From Hirsutella rhossiliensis (taxonomy: Eukaryota; Ascomycota; Sordariomycetes; Hypocreales; Ophiocordycipitaceae), in NCBI RefSeq assembly GCF_020360975.1, contig NW_025408676.1, positions 2,046,001 to 2,110,000 of the forward strand: 64,000 nucleotides of DNA. The letters are read 5' to 3'. This document shows positions 50,380 to 61,759 of the stretch, in pieces. The notes under the pieces are model-generated. The model had not been told where the DNA came from. It saw nothing but the letters and a program-made list of their open reading frames with translations, and made no database searches. A program made the position numbers and the translations under genes. Each line of letters opens with the position of its first letter. The first letter of the stretch is position 1.

Positions 50380-50465
50380 AGACCGACTCAGACGGACCGA
50401 CCGGCCTGTCCGGTCTGTCGGTCTGCAGCCTGTCAGACGGTCTGTCTGTTAGCCACACTGTGCAC
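50380..50465. repeat. hAT-like terminus with CAGACCGA-type repeats
   Basis: Inverted runs of CAGACCGACTCAGACGGACC, CGGTCTGTCGGTCTG, then CTGTCTGTTAGCCACACTG. The last part is the complement of the terminus at 15818. Capable of strong hairpins. No adjoining transposase. Confidence 0.55.
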
Positions 50466-50519
50466 GCCCAACTCAACAACGCCCCCTCCTCCCTTTTCCA
50501 CACACGGCCAGGACATGAT

Positions 50520-52228
50520 CTAGAAGGCAATCTCCTCCGTCCTTCTTCGAACTGCTAGCTTCGCAGTTGGATTGGCGCTCATGCTGAGTCCGAATTTCCG
50601 CGGCTCTACGTTTGACCCTGGAACCAGCTTGAAGTCATACATTAAGAGCATATGACACAAAGCCAGCTTGATCTCTTCTGAGGCAAAGAACCTCCCAGGG
50701 CAAACATGTAGTCCGTACCCAAAACCAATATGGTTGGGACTGGCGCTTACGAGTTGGGACGTATTCTCTTTTCCAGGCTGCTTGCGCATATTGAAAAAGC
50801 GGTAGCCGTTGAAGGTATGTGGATTCACATATGTTTCAGGATTCCAGTGTTTTTCAACAGATACCAGTACCAATTTGTTCTTGGGCAGAACTGTTCCGTC
50901 TGAGAGGTTCACATCCGCAGTCGTGAAGCGCCGCATACTTGCTAATGCCGAGGCGTAATGATAAGTGACTGCGACGTGGAGCGCCAAGTCTGGGATCGAG
51001 CTTACCAACTGAAATCGGTTTCATCCTCTGACTTTCCTTCAAGACACTGTCCATGAGTTTGAGGCTGTATAGAGAGCGCTTTGACCACCCACTCTGGCTT
51101 AGCACTGCGATGATTTCTTCACGAAGGGGCTCGATGAGCTCCGGATGACTGGTAATGTCCAACATGGCCTGAGTAAGGAAGTCGGTTGTGGTGTGCAGCG
51201 CTCCCACTGAGAGAGAAAGTTGAGCACACGCCGGGTCGTAGCTCACATGTTTCTCCCGAGCCGTTTGCTCCAACCACTCGATGGCGTCGTTGTACTCACA
51301 CTTGGCTCCTCGCTCAGCGGCAGCAGCCTTTTCACAACGCCTGGTCTCTATTAGTGGATTGATGAGATCTCTTGCCTCCTGGACCAAGGCACGAGCCGAG
51401 GTGCAATGTGGGAGGAACCATTGGGCAGTGGACCGAAGCCAGTGTGGCCACAGCCGAAGTTCTTCCACCGCCTGAAAGGCCACGGTCGTATACGTGGACA
51501 TGATGCGGAGCCACTGAGGATTTCGACACATCTTCAGCCCCAAAAACACGCGTGATGTGATGCGTGCCATGAGCTGCAAGTTGACTTCTTTGGCCACGAC
51601 CTCATGCCAATCTGTACCGGTCAGCAGGCTAGCAAAAAGTTGAGGCAGGCAAAGCAAGCACGCTTCGTTACCTTCATTGTCAGTGTAAATCTCTTGTAAG
51701 GCCACTTTGCATTCATCGGAGACCGGCTTTGTTACGAGGGTGAGTTGGTGCGTAAGCTGATGCATGGCAACATGCTTCATGACATCACTTTCGTTGGTCC
51801 CTTCTCTGAAACCTTCAAATCCTGGAAGATGCGCATAAAACCACTGTTTTATTCGATTTATAACCTGTCAGATATGATATTCTGGGTTAGCCCACCTTGA
51901 AGGCTGCTTGTGTGACACTGAGCTCGTCGTGATTGCGAATCTCATGGGTGTACTTGGCTGGAAGAATTAGAATCTCTCCAACGTCGGCAAGCATGCGAAA
52001 AGGCAGCCCTGGAACTTGCGCAAGGCGGTTTGATATCATATTCCCGGCCTTGACGATGAACAGTTTCTTCGAGCGAACATTGGTGAGCTCGAAAGGGCGT
52101 TTGCCGTTGACCAAAGGGAACGGCGACGGTTTGGAAAGCCGTAGAATTTGCAGTGTCAAGGGCCGAATGGAATAAGCTATCAAGACGACGCTAAGCGCCA
52201 ACGCCAACAGACCGATTGCAGGACTCAT
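50520..52228 (-). CDS. Cytochrome P450 C (CYP68-like monooxygenase)
   Basis: Four exons on the minus strand: 52228-51896, 51864-51672, 51611-51006 and 50941-50520; 1554 nt, 517 aa, an exact multiple of three. The N-terminus (MSPAIGLLALALSVVLIAY) is a membrane anchor, followed by SKPSPFPLVNGKRPFEL. The I helix is around LSVGALHTTTDFL, the K helix in LKESQRMKP, and the haem loop is FGYGLHVCPGRFFASEE. The second and third introns are normal (60 and 64 nt). The first (51895-51865) is only 31 nt, but phases match on both sides and the joined text (SVTQAAFK|VINRIKQWFYAHLPGFEGF) fits the family. CYP68-like; substrate unknown. If the 31-nt intron is not removed the gene is dead. Confidence 0.8.
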
Positions 52229-52478
52229 GCTGCTCTAATGTGATAGATGGGAACTCGTTTTGGCAAAGGAAGTAGAAAGTTTCGTCTTTGTCACGAAGAG
52301 CCTTGCGGATTATAGGGTACCTGAGCGTATCTTATAATCCAGGTAACCGTAGGGACAACAGCACGGGCAACAAAAGATTGCCGACCCTGTATTCGGACAG
52401 GTGTGTGGGTGCTGGATGAGAAATTGCATAATAAAGACACGGTGGCGCGAGGCCAGAATCCGGGTGCCCGGCATCGCG

Positions 52479-52850
52479 GAGTAATCAAACAAACATACAC
52501 TCCGACTTAAGCCTATTCGAGACCGCAGCCCCACTCCGGCGCACTTCGGGCGCCTCTGGCGCGCAAATTCAATTCTCCGAGCGCGACACAACGCTACCAT
52601 GTTCGCGCGGGCCAAGGCCCTTGCTACCCATAAATTAGGAATCCAAAACTCTGCTCCGGGCATCCGGCGGTGATAATTCAATTGCCAATTCTTTTAAACG
52701 GGAAAGTTGGGAAGTAGAAAGTGTTGGTAGCCGGGCGCCTTGCGGCGCAGTAGAATTAATTGAAGTACGCGCGCGAGTGGGGCTGCGGTCTCGAATAGGC
52801 TTAAGTCGGAGTGTATGTTTGAAAATCAGGAGTGTATATTTTGATTACTC
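52479..52850. mobile_element. Non-autonomous MULE-type element with 9-bp target duplication
   Basis: Ends GAGTAATCAAACAAACATAC and ...ATTTTGATTACTC are related to those of 47275-48203. The direct nonamer GGCATCGCG flanks both sides (52470-52478 and 52851-52859). Near both ends there is a longer inner inverted repeat (CTTAAGCCTATTCGAGACCG and complement). 372 bp, non-coding. It lies upstream of P450 C. Confidence 0.9.
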
Positions 52851-52984
52851 GGCATCGCGTGTCGTGATGCATAGCGCTTCTGGTAAGGTATGACACATTA
52901 CATGGCGCTGGCCTTAGTCTTCGCCGCTAAGGCCGCAGCCACCAACTAACGTGTGGAGCGATCACCCGGCACTACATTGACCAG

Positions 52985-53245
52985 ACAACAGGACCAAGAC
53001 AAACCAGATGGCCAAACCATCATTGGCCAGTGGATACCCACACTGCGGTCGTGCCACCCCAATAACGCCGCGATAGCGCAAGCGGTGAGGAAACATCTGT
53101 CGCCAAGACCGTCGCGCCACGCAGGCAAAAGTGGAACGCGCTCCAACAGGTGCGCTGCAACTGACACATATCCAATGACTGCTCCCGACAACATCCGATT
53201 TAATTGATCCTCAACAGAGTTGGAGCCACAGTCATGGCCGATACC
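52985..53245. repeat. Inverted duplication, right arm flank
   Basis: Reverse complement of 46741-46930 with an extra internal stretch. Together with P450 C it mirrors the 46.74-kb flank and P450 B. Confidence 0.75.
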
Positions 53246-53643
53246 ACACGGCCCTATGGTACAGTGGTGGGAGGACAAAAAGTTCCGGCCACTTGCGCTA
53301 GGATTACCCTTCTAGCTTAGTACCGTCACTTTATCTAATTGGTCGGGACACCTCCTCGACTGGGGCGGAATGTCGTTTGACACAGTGTATCGTCGATCAA
53401 TATCGTATCGACCCCTATCGATATCGATTTTCAGCATAGCCATTTGTCAGAACTGGAGGTTCTAGGTGATCCCAGAATAGGAAAGGCACGGCTGTGATGC
53501 AGTGGATCAATCGAATTAGGGAAGGCAGGCCTATGTGGCCTTCAGAGATATTCGTATTCTCTCGCGAAGTAGTAGTAGTAGTAGTATTGATTACCGTCTG
53601 GGACATCCCTATAAGGGCAAAAGACGTGCTAGGCCAGAGAAGA

Positions 53644-53914
53644 TATCGCACGGAGGATGAGCAAGTGGGCATAAAGATCAGGGACTGGAAGACTCTTGAT
53701 TCTGCTATTTAAGGTGGGAAAGAGGCGAGATCTTTATAGACTGCCTGAATATGAGAATGGAAGGGAATGGTAGTGAATGGAAGCATCTGATCGGATCATC
53801 TGGAAGCCACTGATGCGTTGATGATGCCTCCTAGAAGTTTCTGTGGGGAAATGTGGAAACGGACTGTGCGAATAGGGGGTCAGACTGTTGGAGGCTGATA
53901 TCCTATGTGTGACA
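53644..53914 (-). repeat. Solo LTR with 5-bp target duplication
   Basis: On the minus strand it begins TGTCACACATAGGATATC and ends CCGTGCGATA. The 5-mer TCTTC flanks both sides (53915-53919 and 53639-53643, read on the minus strand). Same family as 17574-17828. It contains TCTATAAAGAT, a plausible TATA region. No retrotransposon body adjoins it. Confidence 0.8.
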
Positions 53915-54014
53915 GAAGAAAATACTTCGAACACCCGTTAAGTTGCCAAGGCAAGGGGCTTAACGGCTGAATATCCAGCCCGAAGGGTGAACATCGTATA
54001 CCTGTAATTGAACT

Positions 54015-54038
54015 TTCCTAGGGGGGGACCCCCTAGAA
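54015..54038 (-). repeat. Palindrome at the probable Helitron-2 3' terminus
   Basis: TTCCTAGGGGG and ACCCCCTAGAA pair around a 2-base centre. On the minus strand it ends in CTAG, downstream of the helicase. Helitrons end in CTRR with a nearby hairpin, so this is the best candidate for the terminus; a second GC-rich short palindrome (CCTGCCGCGGGC) is close by. Confidence 0.4.
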
Positions 54039-54281
54039 CCCCCCTCGCCTGCCGCGGGCAACATGCTGTTTAAACCGCTTCAACCTGCAGCCTAATAATC
54101 TCTCTACTGCTTCCTGACAGGCCCAATCTAACTACATACCGTATATCGAATCTCCCTTCCCGGTAGCTTATAGGAAGACGCCGTTTAGTCAAGGTAGAGT
54201 GGTGTATACGGTGGATTGGTCAGCTGTTGAGTCTGACGCCGTTGTTGGTCAGCGAGGCGCATCTTCATCCCTGCCTTGTAG

Positions 54282-55717
54282 TTAGCCGTGAACGCGGTAC
54301 GTAGGAAACTCAGGCGTATAAACCTTCTGTCGGCGTGTACTTATAGAGGCTCTGGCGATCGAAAGGCGCCTCAAGGGTAAGCCTTGCAGCGACGTAACCC
54401 GTGACACAGCAACATAGCTAATACCGGCCTGGAAGTCGCGTGTAGCGAGGTCAGTAACTATTTGATCCTTCGTTAGGCTCTGGCATTTGTGAACCGTGAT
54501 AGCAAACGCCACCATCAGGGAAACTGCGTGCGAGCGCAGGTCTCGTTGCCCACTAGAAATCACGCCTGACTGGCAGGATGGGTGAGATTTTCCTGCCTTC
54601 GTTAGTTGTTAGATATGGCGGTCCGTCGTAGCCATCAAAGTCCACCATAATAACGGCTGGGGATCTTCCAATGGTTCGGCGCCTGTGTTCCAGCCGATAT
54701 CGTATATAGTACCCTGGGCGCCGTTAACTAGGCCAGCTGGCTGCCATAGGTTAGTTGTGAGCATTACCCTGGCGCCCTTAGCAACAGGGAACTTGTTAGA
54801 TAGATTGCCAGCATTGTCGCTTGGTGCCTGCCCCGCGCCTTTGCCCTGATTCTTTGCCTCCACCTGCATTGCCGGGGCGTTGAGATGCACCATATGCTCG
54901 TAATTGTATTCGTTGACCCTGGCCTTTGTAGAATACACCCGCAAAGCGGCCCCGAAGCTGTCAACCTCGCTCTGCGTTAGTTTGGCCTGTACCCGATTGC
55001 TAAGGAGGTTCCAGGACGGTATGGATAACTTGACTTCACGCAGTTCCTGCAACGCCTGACGGAACTGGGCCTGATCATCACCAGCCTGGCGCTGTGCCGT
55101 GGTCAGGAAGACGGTGCGGTCAAATAACCGGTAGGCCACCTGCCCTCTCCTTTCCAACGAAGACAGGCCGGTGCTAGTCGAATACAGGGCTTCTGCCGGA
55201 CTGGTGGCAACTGGAAGAAATCGCCCACAAGCAAGACGCTCACCCCACCAAAGAACTCGAGGTTACGCTGTGGAAAGGCCTGCCGCAGACGGGAATCGAT
55301 CCGCGCGAGCTGCTCAAGCCCTAGCATGCTCTTTTCATCGATAACGAGGTATTTGACGTGCCGTAGGCGGGACTGAAGGGCGGCTGCGTCGGCTGGGGGA
55401 AGGTCGGTAAAAGTACCTCCTACCGGGAGGCGTAGCAACGAATGAATGGTACTGCCCTGTATCTGGTTACTCGCAACGCCTGTTGGCGCAACACGGCAAA
55501 TAGGACTAGGATTCGGTAGGGCGGCTGCCTGGAGATGGGAGGAAAGCACCTTGATAAGGAATGACTTGCCTGTACCACCACCACCATCAACGTGAAGAAG
55601 GATTTGAGCAGGATTTTGCGCCTGGAAGTGACCCATAAATGTGTCATACACGAGCCGTTGTTGTGGGTTCAGCCGATCACGCCAGTGAGGGCCAAGGACC
55701 TCCACATCGTTGGCCAT
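54282..55717 (-). pseudogene. Helitron-2 helicase domain (Pif1-like), frameshifted
   Basis: 55103-55717 has LNPQQRLVYDTFMGHF, Walker A in GGGGTGKSFLIKVL, VAPTGVASNQIQGSTIHSLL, the Walker B-like VIDEKSML, and VLLVGDFFQLPPV. After a shift near 55130, 54609-55157 holds the middle of the helicase (LREVKLSIPSWNLLSNRV, GARVMLTTNLWQPAGLVNGA). After another break, 54282-54563 has AFAITVHKCQSLTKDQIV and the motif VI region YVAVSRVTSLQGL. Unlike Helitron-1 all ATP-binding motifs are present, but frame changes break the protein. Confidence 0.85.
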
Positions 55718-55772
55718 AGGGTGGCTAGCGATTAGGTCTTTCAGTAACCGTCTCGAAGTTCCGGATAAGTAC

Positions 55773-57576
55773 CTACATGCCGTGTCCAGTCGTAATTGAC
55801 GTCGATATCGCGGCGGCCAAGTAGGTCGAGACCTTCCTGGGTAAGGGGGTTGTCAGGTAAAAGAGCGGCGAGGCGAATCCAGTCTTCGTCATCAAATTCT
55901 TCCTCCACAGGCAGAGCCTCGTATTGATCCTCTTGAGGCTGTAATCGAGCCTCTTTTGGCCGGCCGTAATGGTCATCACCATGACTGTGGTGCTGCCAAC
56001 AATAGGAGAAAGCCTCAACGTGAGAACTAAAAGCTGGCTGTCAAAGGTGAGGAGCTCATCAAGGCGGCGATGTGGGTGGTTTAATGTTAGCTTTACACGG
56101 CAGTAATCTGGCCACTGTTGTCCTTCTGGATCAACCTGATAGCGAGGAAAGTAAACCAACACACGAGGCCTGCCATTAACGTTGCCTGGCCGCCATTGCT
56201 TCCATGTGGAAGAGTCCCTAGAGCGGAAATTCCAGTGTTTGAGGAAGGAAACGAAGGTCAGGTCCTTCAGGGCTTCCGGGCGTCGACCATACTTTTCGTA
56301 GACGTTGGGGGCCTCGTCAACCTCACCGCCGTCAATACGTAGGGCGGAATGCCTGTCAGGATGACGGCAGTCAACGTACAGGCAGGTTCGTGAGCCCTCC
56401 TGTAACGGCAGGCCGAGGAGTAAGTGGCTAACCTCCTGCTTCGAGTAATCCCGCTCAGCAACTAGCTGATTCAGGAGCTTTGACGTGAAGGAAACCAGGG
56501 GGTTGTGGTCCTTGACCCGGGGCATCAGCGCCTTCCCAATATGGGCAAAAGACTCGCTCTTCTTTTCCGACTTGGAGCAGTATTTGGCTGCGTAATCGAT
56601 CACCTGCTGGAGGCTCGTGCAGGGCGAAACATCTGTATTGGCTAGCCATGAAACGGTGAGCAAGCGGTTGTAGTGGTTAATCTGACCATCGTTCCTCTCA
56701 CCCCTGAAGCTCCAGTGCTTGGAGTGAGGAGCCTTGTCAAGGAGGCTAGTAGGCGCTGGTCGTGAGGAAATCCAAAGCGGCACTCTACCCGCTTGGTATG
56801 CTTATTGAGCTGCATACAGTAGTTGTTGCAGCGGTGGCGTTGCACGCGGTTGACTACCATGGATAGAAACTGAACGGTAAGTGGCTGCTGTAATAGATTG
56901 ATGATCAGGATTCCCTTCCCGGGCGCCTGTATTCGTTGAGGCTCTGGGTTGACAGCAGATACGTGATATCCCCAGATACGGGCAAATCGCTCCCGGGACT
57001 GATCATCGTCAGGATCCAAGTCTGGGTGGCCATTCAACCAATACAGGCCATGGTGGTGACTGGACCCCCTACCCTGCCACTCGTAGCGACCCCAAAAGTC
57101 CGTCAGGTTAAACTTCTGCTTCAGCACAATGGTTCTAAAAAGCGTATACCGCTTATGAAAGTGGTAAGCGGCGATGTGGGCGTTGTCTCGCAGTAGTTGC
57201 CGGGACAGGGCCATCCGGGCCGCCTCAGGAGCTGCTTGCCACTCGTTAAATCGAGGCATATGACGGTACAGGGACTCCCAGTGGTAATCAGCTGCACTTG
57301 CAGTAACGAAAGGCCAGGCCTGCCTAGGTTATAGGCACATGCTTCCAATTCCTTCCTTTGTTTATACCAATACGGCCGGGTGCCCCTGATTACCGCGGCT
57401 TGGCGCGTGATCGACTGGATCAGGGCCTGAGCCTCCGGCTCGTCAGGCTTAGCCATTGCTTCCTCTAGGTCAGCGCGTGTAAGGGCCTGATGGCGGCCGT
57501 CGCGTTGCTTGACGAAATAGCCGCTTCGTTTTCGGACCTGCGCACGTAAAAGCGTGTTGAGGGCGACGAAGGCCAT
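55773..57576 (-). pseudogene. Helitron-2 Rep (HUH) domain, frameshifted
   Basis: Pieces in order: FVKQRDGRHQALTRADLEEA (57121-57576), MPRFNEWQAAPEAARMALSR and WGRYEWQGRGSSHHHGLYWL with the HUH histidines (about 57050), then RVQRHRCNNYCMQLN (56642-57259). In the next frame (55773-56783) come the catalytic tyrosines in IDYAAKYCSKSEKK, and KDLTFVSFLKHWNF. At least three shifts occur (about 57300, 56760 and 56000). Family-typical order throughout. Confidence 0.85.
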
Positions 57577-59227
57577 GTCTTATGGCGGGCAAAACGTCCG
57601 TCATGCCATCTCATCGCATGGCCAAGGTAGTCCTGGTACGTGATGCTCCGTAACCGAGGCTCCACGAAGTCGGCCTTGCCGTCAGGGTAGAGGGTTGGGA
57701 ACGCGAGCGTCAACAGCGGCTGGGAACGGTTGAATTCGTCGATGGGGGTCCTGCGAACCGAAGGCAATGGCATCCGGTGTTGAGCCTGCGCGCTAGGCGG
57801 CATATGCTCAACATCAGCCATACGCTCAGAGTCAGGGGCAAGATTAAGGAATCGGGACTGCAGGGCGTTTAGTTCGGTATCGGTAACCTGCAAATCAGGG
57901 ATCGCTGATGCGTCGGCATCGAAGGGATCCTCTTCTGAGGCCTCCTCAACAGGGCCTTGAGGTACCTCGCCGCCAGGTATGTCAGCCACTTGGCTGGCAA
58001 CGGAATCAACTATGCTGCCGTCAAGAGGAAGCCGTTGCAGGCGATCCCGGCTCACGACGATATCGCGATAGCCCGGGTGGTGGCGCCGTAGGTAATGCAG
58101 CCAGGTCAACAGGCATGAACGGCGTACCCGGAAATCGCGAGCAAACTGCTGCTGGAAGCGAGGGTCGCCCTCCATATTTGGAGGCCGTAGGAGCACGATA
58201 TCTAGCTCCTCCGGTAGCACTGGGAGCTCTTCAAATAGCCTACCAACGTTGCGAAGAAAGTGGACAACGTGGCCTCGATATTTATATTGAGCGCCACGCA
58301 CTTGTAGGACCTTGACGTGTACGTGAATCCTAGCGATAAGCATCTCCTCAACCATCGTTAGATCGGGTAGATTGCCGGGGACTTCCCCAAAGTCAAGGTT
58401 ATTTGTAGCGCTGAAGAAGTAGGGCTCGTCGGCGGCTTTCTTCCTGTCTCGACTAATGCAGCGGCTACAGATTCCCAAGCTGTTTCGCTTCATATCGAAC
58501 CAACGCTCATGACAACGAAGGCAACTATGCATCTCATCGTCATTCAGAGCAGTATGGAACTCCCACACAAGGGCCTGATCTTCCTCACCAAGGGCAGGCA
58601 AGTTAAGGTCCCCGGTAAAGGCGGATCAATACTCTGATCAAACTGTCGCTCTTGCGGCTGTGTGCCTTGACGTGTATAATGGCCGCGGCGATGACCCTGT
58701 AGCAAGAATGAAGGAGTGGTAGGAAGCGGTTCCTGTGGTATAGGAGTGCCTTGCACAACAGGAGCTGTAGGAGGAGTGTCTTGAATCGGTGTGCCCAGAA
58801 CTACTGTTGGCAGGCTAAGGGTAGGAAGGATAGGGGAAGGTCCCTCTATAGCACTTGGGGTAGATGGCCCCAGCGGAGGTCTAGGCAGTATCAGTGCAGG
58901 AGCCAGGCCACGAAATAAAGCAGGCGTGGCAGGACGTTGTAGGCCGTTCACAGGCGCAGGCGTTGGCGCAGTCCGCCTTGGAGGCGTCAGGTTAGCTAGC
59001 GAATCCGTCCTCTTCGTCACTCTGCGTAGCGATGGCCTCGAGGCGATATTCCGCATTGCGGCAACGGCGACTCGCGATTCGGTTACCTGTTCCTTTCGGC
59101 GTGCCCTACAGCTAGCGCACTGACCTGTAAACTTCGTAGGGTCCTTGACGCTTCGAAATTCGACTTCGGGCTGGTCTTGCTTGCAGGTACGGCAGTTGCG
59201 GACTGCCTGGGGTATATCGTTCTCCAT
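57465..59227 (-). pseudogene. Helitron-2 N-terminal region
   Basis: From the ATG at 59227: MENDIPQAVRNCRTCKQDQP and GQCASCRARRKEQ form a zinc-binding pair, followed by a Pro/Thr-rich stretch. A 1-nt shift near 58610 leads to LNLPALGEEDQALVWEFHTAL, CLRCHERWFDM and CSRCISRDRK (more zinc-like pairs), MVEEMLIARIHVHVKV and KYRGHVVHFLRNVG, the Helitron-like N-terminal domain. It ends at LLTLAFPTLYPDGKADF and a shift near 57580. Confidence 0.8.
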
Positions 59228-59239
59228 CTGACCGTATAT

Positions 59240-60235
59240 ATATCCACCTCTTACCCACCTAGACTGCTAGATATTGGTCGGGTAGGAGGCTTTGCGAGGA
59301 CTTACGTGGCTGCGCAACACACACCCGCAGGCGGTGCTAGCAGCTCACAAAACCGCCTCAAACATGCGCAAGGGTGTTGTCTGGCAGCCCAGATGTCCAA
59401 TGCCGTGATGGATCTCGGTGGGGAGGTTGTCCTTGAGGTAGTTAGATCAAGTCTCAATGATTAGGGGGGAAACTGCACTGCTTGCCCGGAGACAGGGTAA
59501 CCGGGGAATCTTGATAGCTAGGTCGGCCGCGGAGTGATATGTGAACCTAGATTTCGTTAGCAACCCGATGGGTTCGATAGGTTCGTCGCAAAATGGAAGT
59601 AGAAGCGTGCTTGGAAACCAACAAATTGATTGCATTGAAAAGAAGAACTGAAAAGCTCTCCGGAAAGCTGGCTAGCTCGTTACCTAGTCAACGCTCAGGG
59701 GTTTGCGGGCTTTGCGGCAGGCCTTCATTTAGTAGCGTTATCAACCAACCACTCCCCGCACGAGTTGAGTACAGGGGAGGACCAATTAGCCAATCAGAAG
59801 AGGTTTTATGCCCTTCTTTCTGACTGAATAAACGCCCTTCGGGCTGAACTAGATACATAGAATATCCCGAGTACCTGGACTAAGGACCGTGTGTAGCACC
59901 TAACCACTCCATCTAGCAATTCTGAGGCTCTGAGGCCGGTCGGAAATTCGGGGCCCTTCCCCCGTCAGCGGGTTCCAGGCACGGCAGTGAAGCCGTAATA
60001 GTAGTCAGTCTTTGGCCGAGGCCGGGTGACTGAGAAAGCCCACGAAGTCATGGGCCGGCCGCCCCCCTCGAGGAGGGCCTACGGGGCAGAAAGAAAAAGA
60101 AAAAGGAAGCAGAGAGTGTAGCAATGTTAGTCGGGGATTCGCCCCGATGGCGATTGTCTTCTCCCGCAGGAGCGTTCGATCCGGGGCCACTTCGTGGTTA
60201 TGACAGTCGGCGAAGTCCCCGTGCCTGCTCCTCAT
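59240..60235. other. Interval without recognised genes
   Basis: No domain or transposase signal. It likely contains the Helitron-2 5' end (expected TC start on the minus strand), which cannot be placed by eye. Confidence 0.45.
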
Positions 60236-60237
60236 TC

Positions 60238-61310
60238 TCTCGCGAAGGAGAGAGCAAAAGTGGGCATAAAAGTGGATAAAGGGACTTTTCGAAGGTCGAG
60301 TACCGGTATCATACGATCAGATAGTATGTGAAATGCATGTGTTCATTAAGCAAAGCTGTAAATTTAGTGACGAAGTACACGCAGTGCGCAGATTCAGCTG
60401 TGCTTCTTTACTGAGGAAAAAGTGCAGACCACTTTTTCCTTACCCAGCGTTTTGATTGGCCTACTCATAGGGGGCAGTTATCCATCCACCACTTTCTACT
60501 ATCCATCCACCAAGGTGGGGGCGATGAGAGTCCTGGCCGCTCTAATTGGCTATATCCGCGCGATCTACTCTAAGTACTCTATACCTACGAGGCATCACTC
60601 CACGTTCGCTCGGGGCAAAACCCGAGCTGCTCAGTAAATTTAGAGGGCATTTTCTCTGCTTCGGCCTGCGGCGCTTAAGCAATTGCCAATCCGGCACAGC
60701 AGGCTGTTGTGCCGGACTTCGAGGGCTCAATTTGGTAACCCTTGGGTAGGTACTCGGTACTTCCCCTACGCAAATTTGGTGGATGGATAGTAGAAAGTGG
60801 TGGATGGATAACTACCCCCTACTCATAATTTGCAGAACCATCATTGGTCAGGTCAGATTTACCCAGAGTTCACCCGTGGGCAGCGTTGTGATTGGCCAGA
60901 GCCAATGTATACTGTACGCCGTAGAATTATTCGTACCGTACGAAACGCTTCTGATTGGCCAAAATGGTTTACCCGTTGCTTTGCCATAGGGAAGTTTACC
61001 CCCACCTTTGCCGCAACGGATCTCACAGCGCGCGCCGTACATCAATGCTTGCATCTTCGTAGCACGGAAATTTATGTCGCGAAGCCTGCGCCTGCCTGTA
61101 CCATATGCGTCAATTGACGTGTACGCCTGTAACAGCAGGCGACTCTCTTTTTCGTGACAATTTACAGCTTTGCTTACTCCTGTGACGGCGTATTCGGCGG
61201 CAACCCAGGTATCTTTGCTCTCTTCGGTTGCCCTGTATCCGTCTAGCCCTCCCCTTTTATATCCCTCTGTGCCTTCCCTATGTTCATATCCTGTGTTCAG
61301 GTATAATTCT
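60238..61310. repeat. Dispersed repeat, copy 2, split by inserted DNA
   Basis: 60238-60345 and 61213-61310 match the two halves of 1020-1220. The 850-base insertion between contains the MITE 60470-60819 and unrelated DNA. Confidence 0.6.
60470..60819. mobile_element. 350-bp MITE with 8-bp target duplication
   Basis: TIRs of about 44 bases: GGGGGCAGTTATCCATCCAC at the left, with the complement at the right (one or two differences). The octamer TACTCATA flanks both sides (60462-60469 and 60820-60827). Related termini lie at 22691-22735 (single end) and, in the first 14 bases, at 46967 and 48511. Confidence 0.85.
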
Positions 61311-61353
61311 GCCGTAGGCTGACTTTACATTAATCCAAATAAGTTTTCCCAAT

Positions 61354-61753
61354 ATGAGGGTTTGGTGCAGACAGGGATCAATAAGTTTCTTGGGCTCTGA
61401 TTGGTCCCAAATTTGTATGGACGGCCGCAAAACGAGGAGCAACTGGACGACGGCTCTTAAAAAGTGGGACCCCCCTGGTTTGTTTACTAGGAATGTGCTT
61501 CACATGGGGAAATCATTCACGCAACGCCTTTTCACGTCTTGCTTCAGAGCCAACAATCTGCACACGCACCCAGTTTCCCCTGATCGTATGCTACGCCATT
61601 ACTATCCACAAGTCGCAAAGCATCACCGAAGACATGATCGTGACAGATCTGTCCTGCCGTGACTTTCAGACCGGTTTGAGCTACGTGGACGTCTCGCGTG
61701 TGAAAACGCTGCAGGGTCTGATGCTGGATGCCCCGTTGACCGCAATCACCTGA
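61354..61753 (+). pseudogene. Helitron helicase C-terminal fragment
   Basis: From about 61570: FPLIVCYAITIHKSQSITEDMIVTDL, then SYVDVSRVKTLQGLMLDAPL, ending in TGA at 61753. This is the last part of a Pif1-like helicase of the Helitron type (compare AFAITVHKCQSLTKDQIV of Helitron-2). The upstream part is missing or unrecognisable. Confidence 0.75.
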
Positions 61754-61759
61754 CTTATG

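Noticed and set aside
53570..53588. Short GTA microsatellite
   Set aside because: A few units of a simple repeat; not informative.
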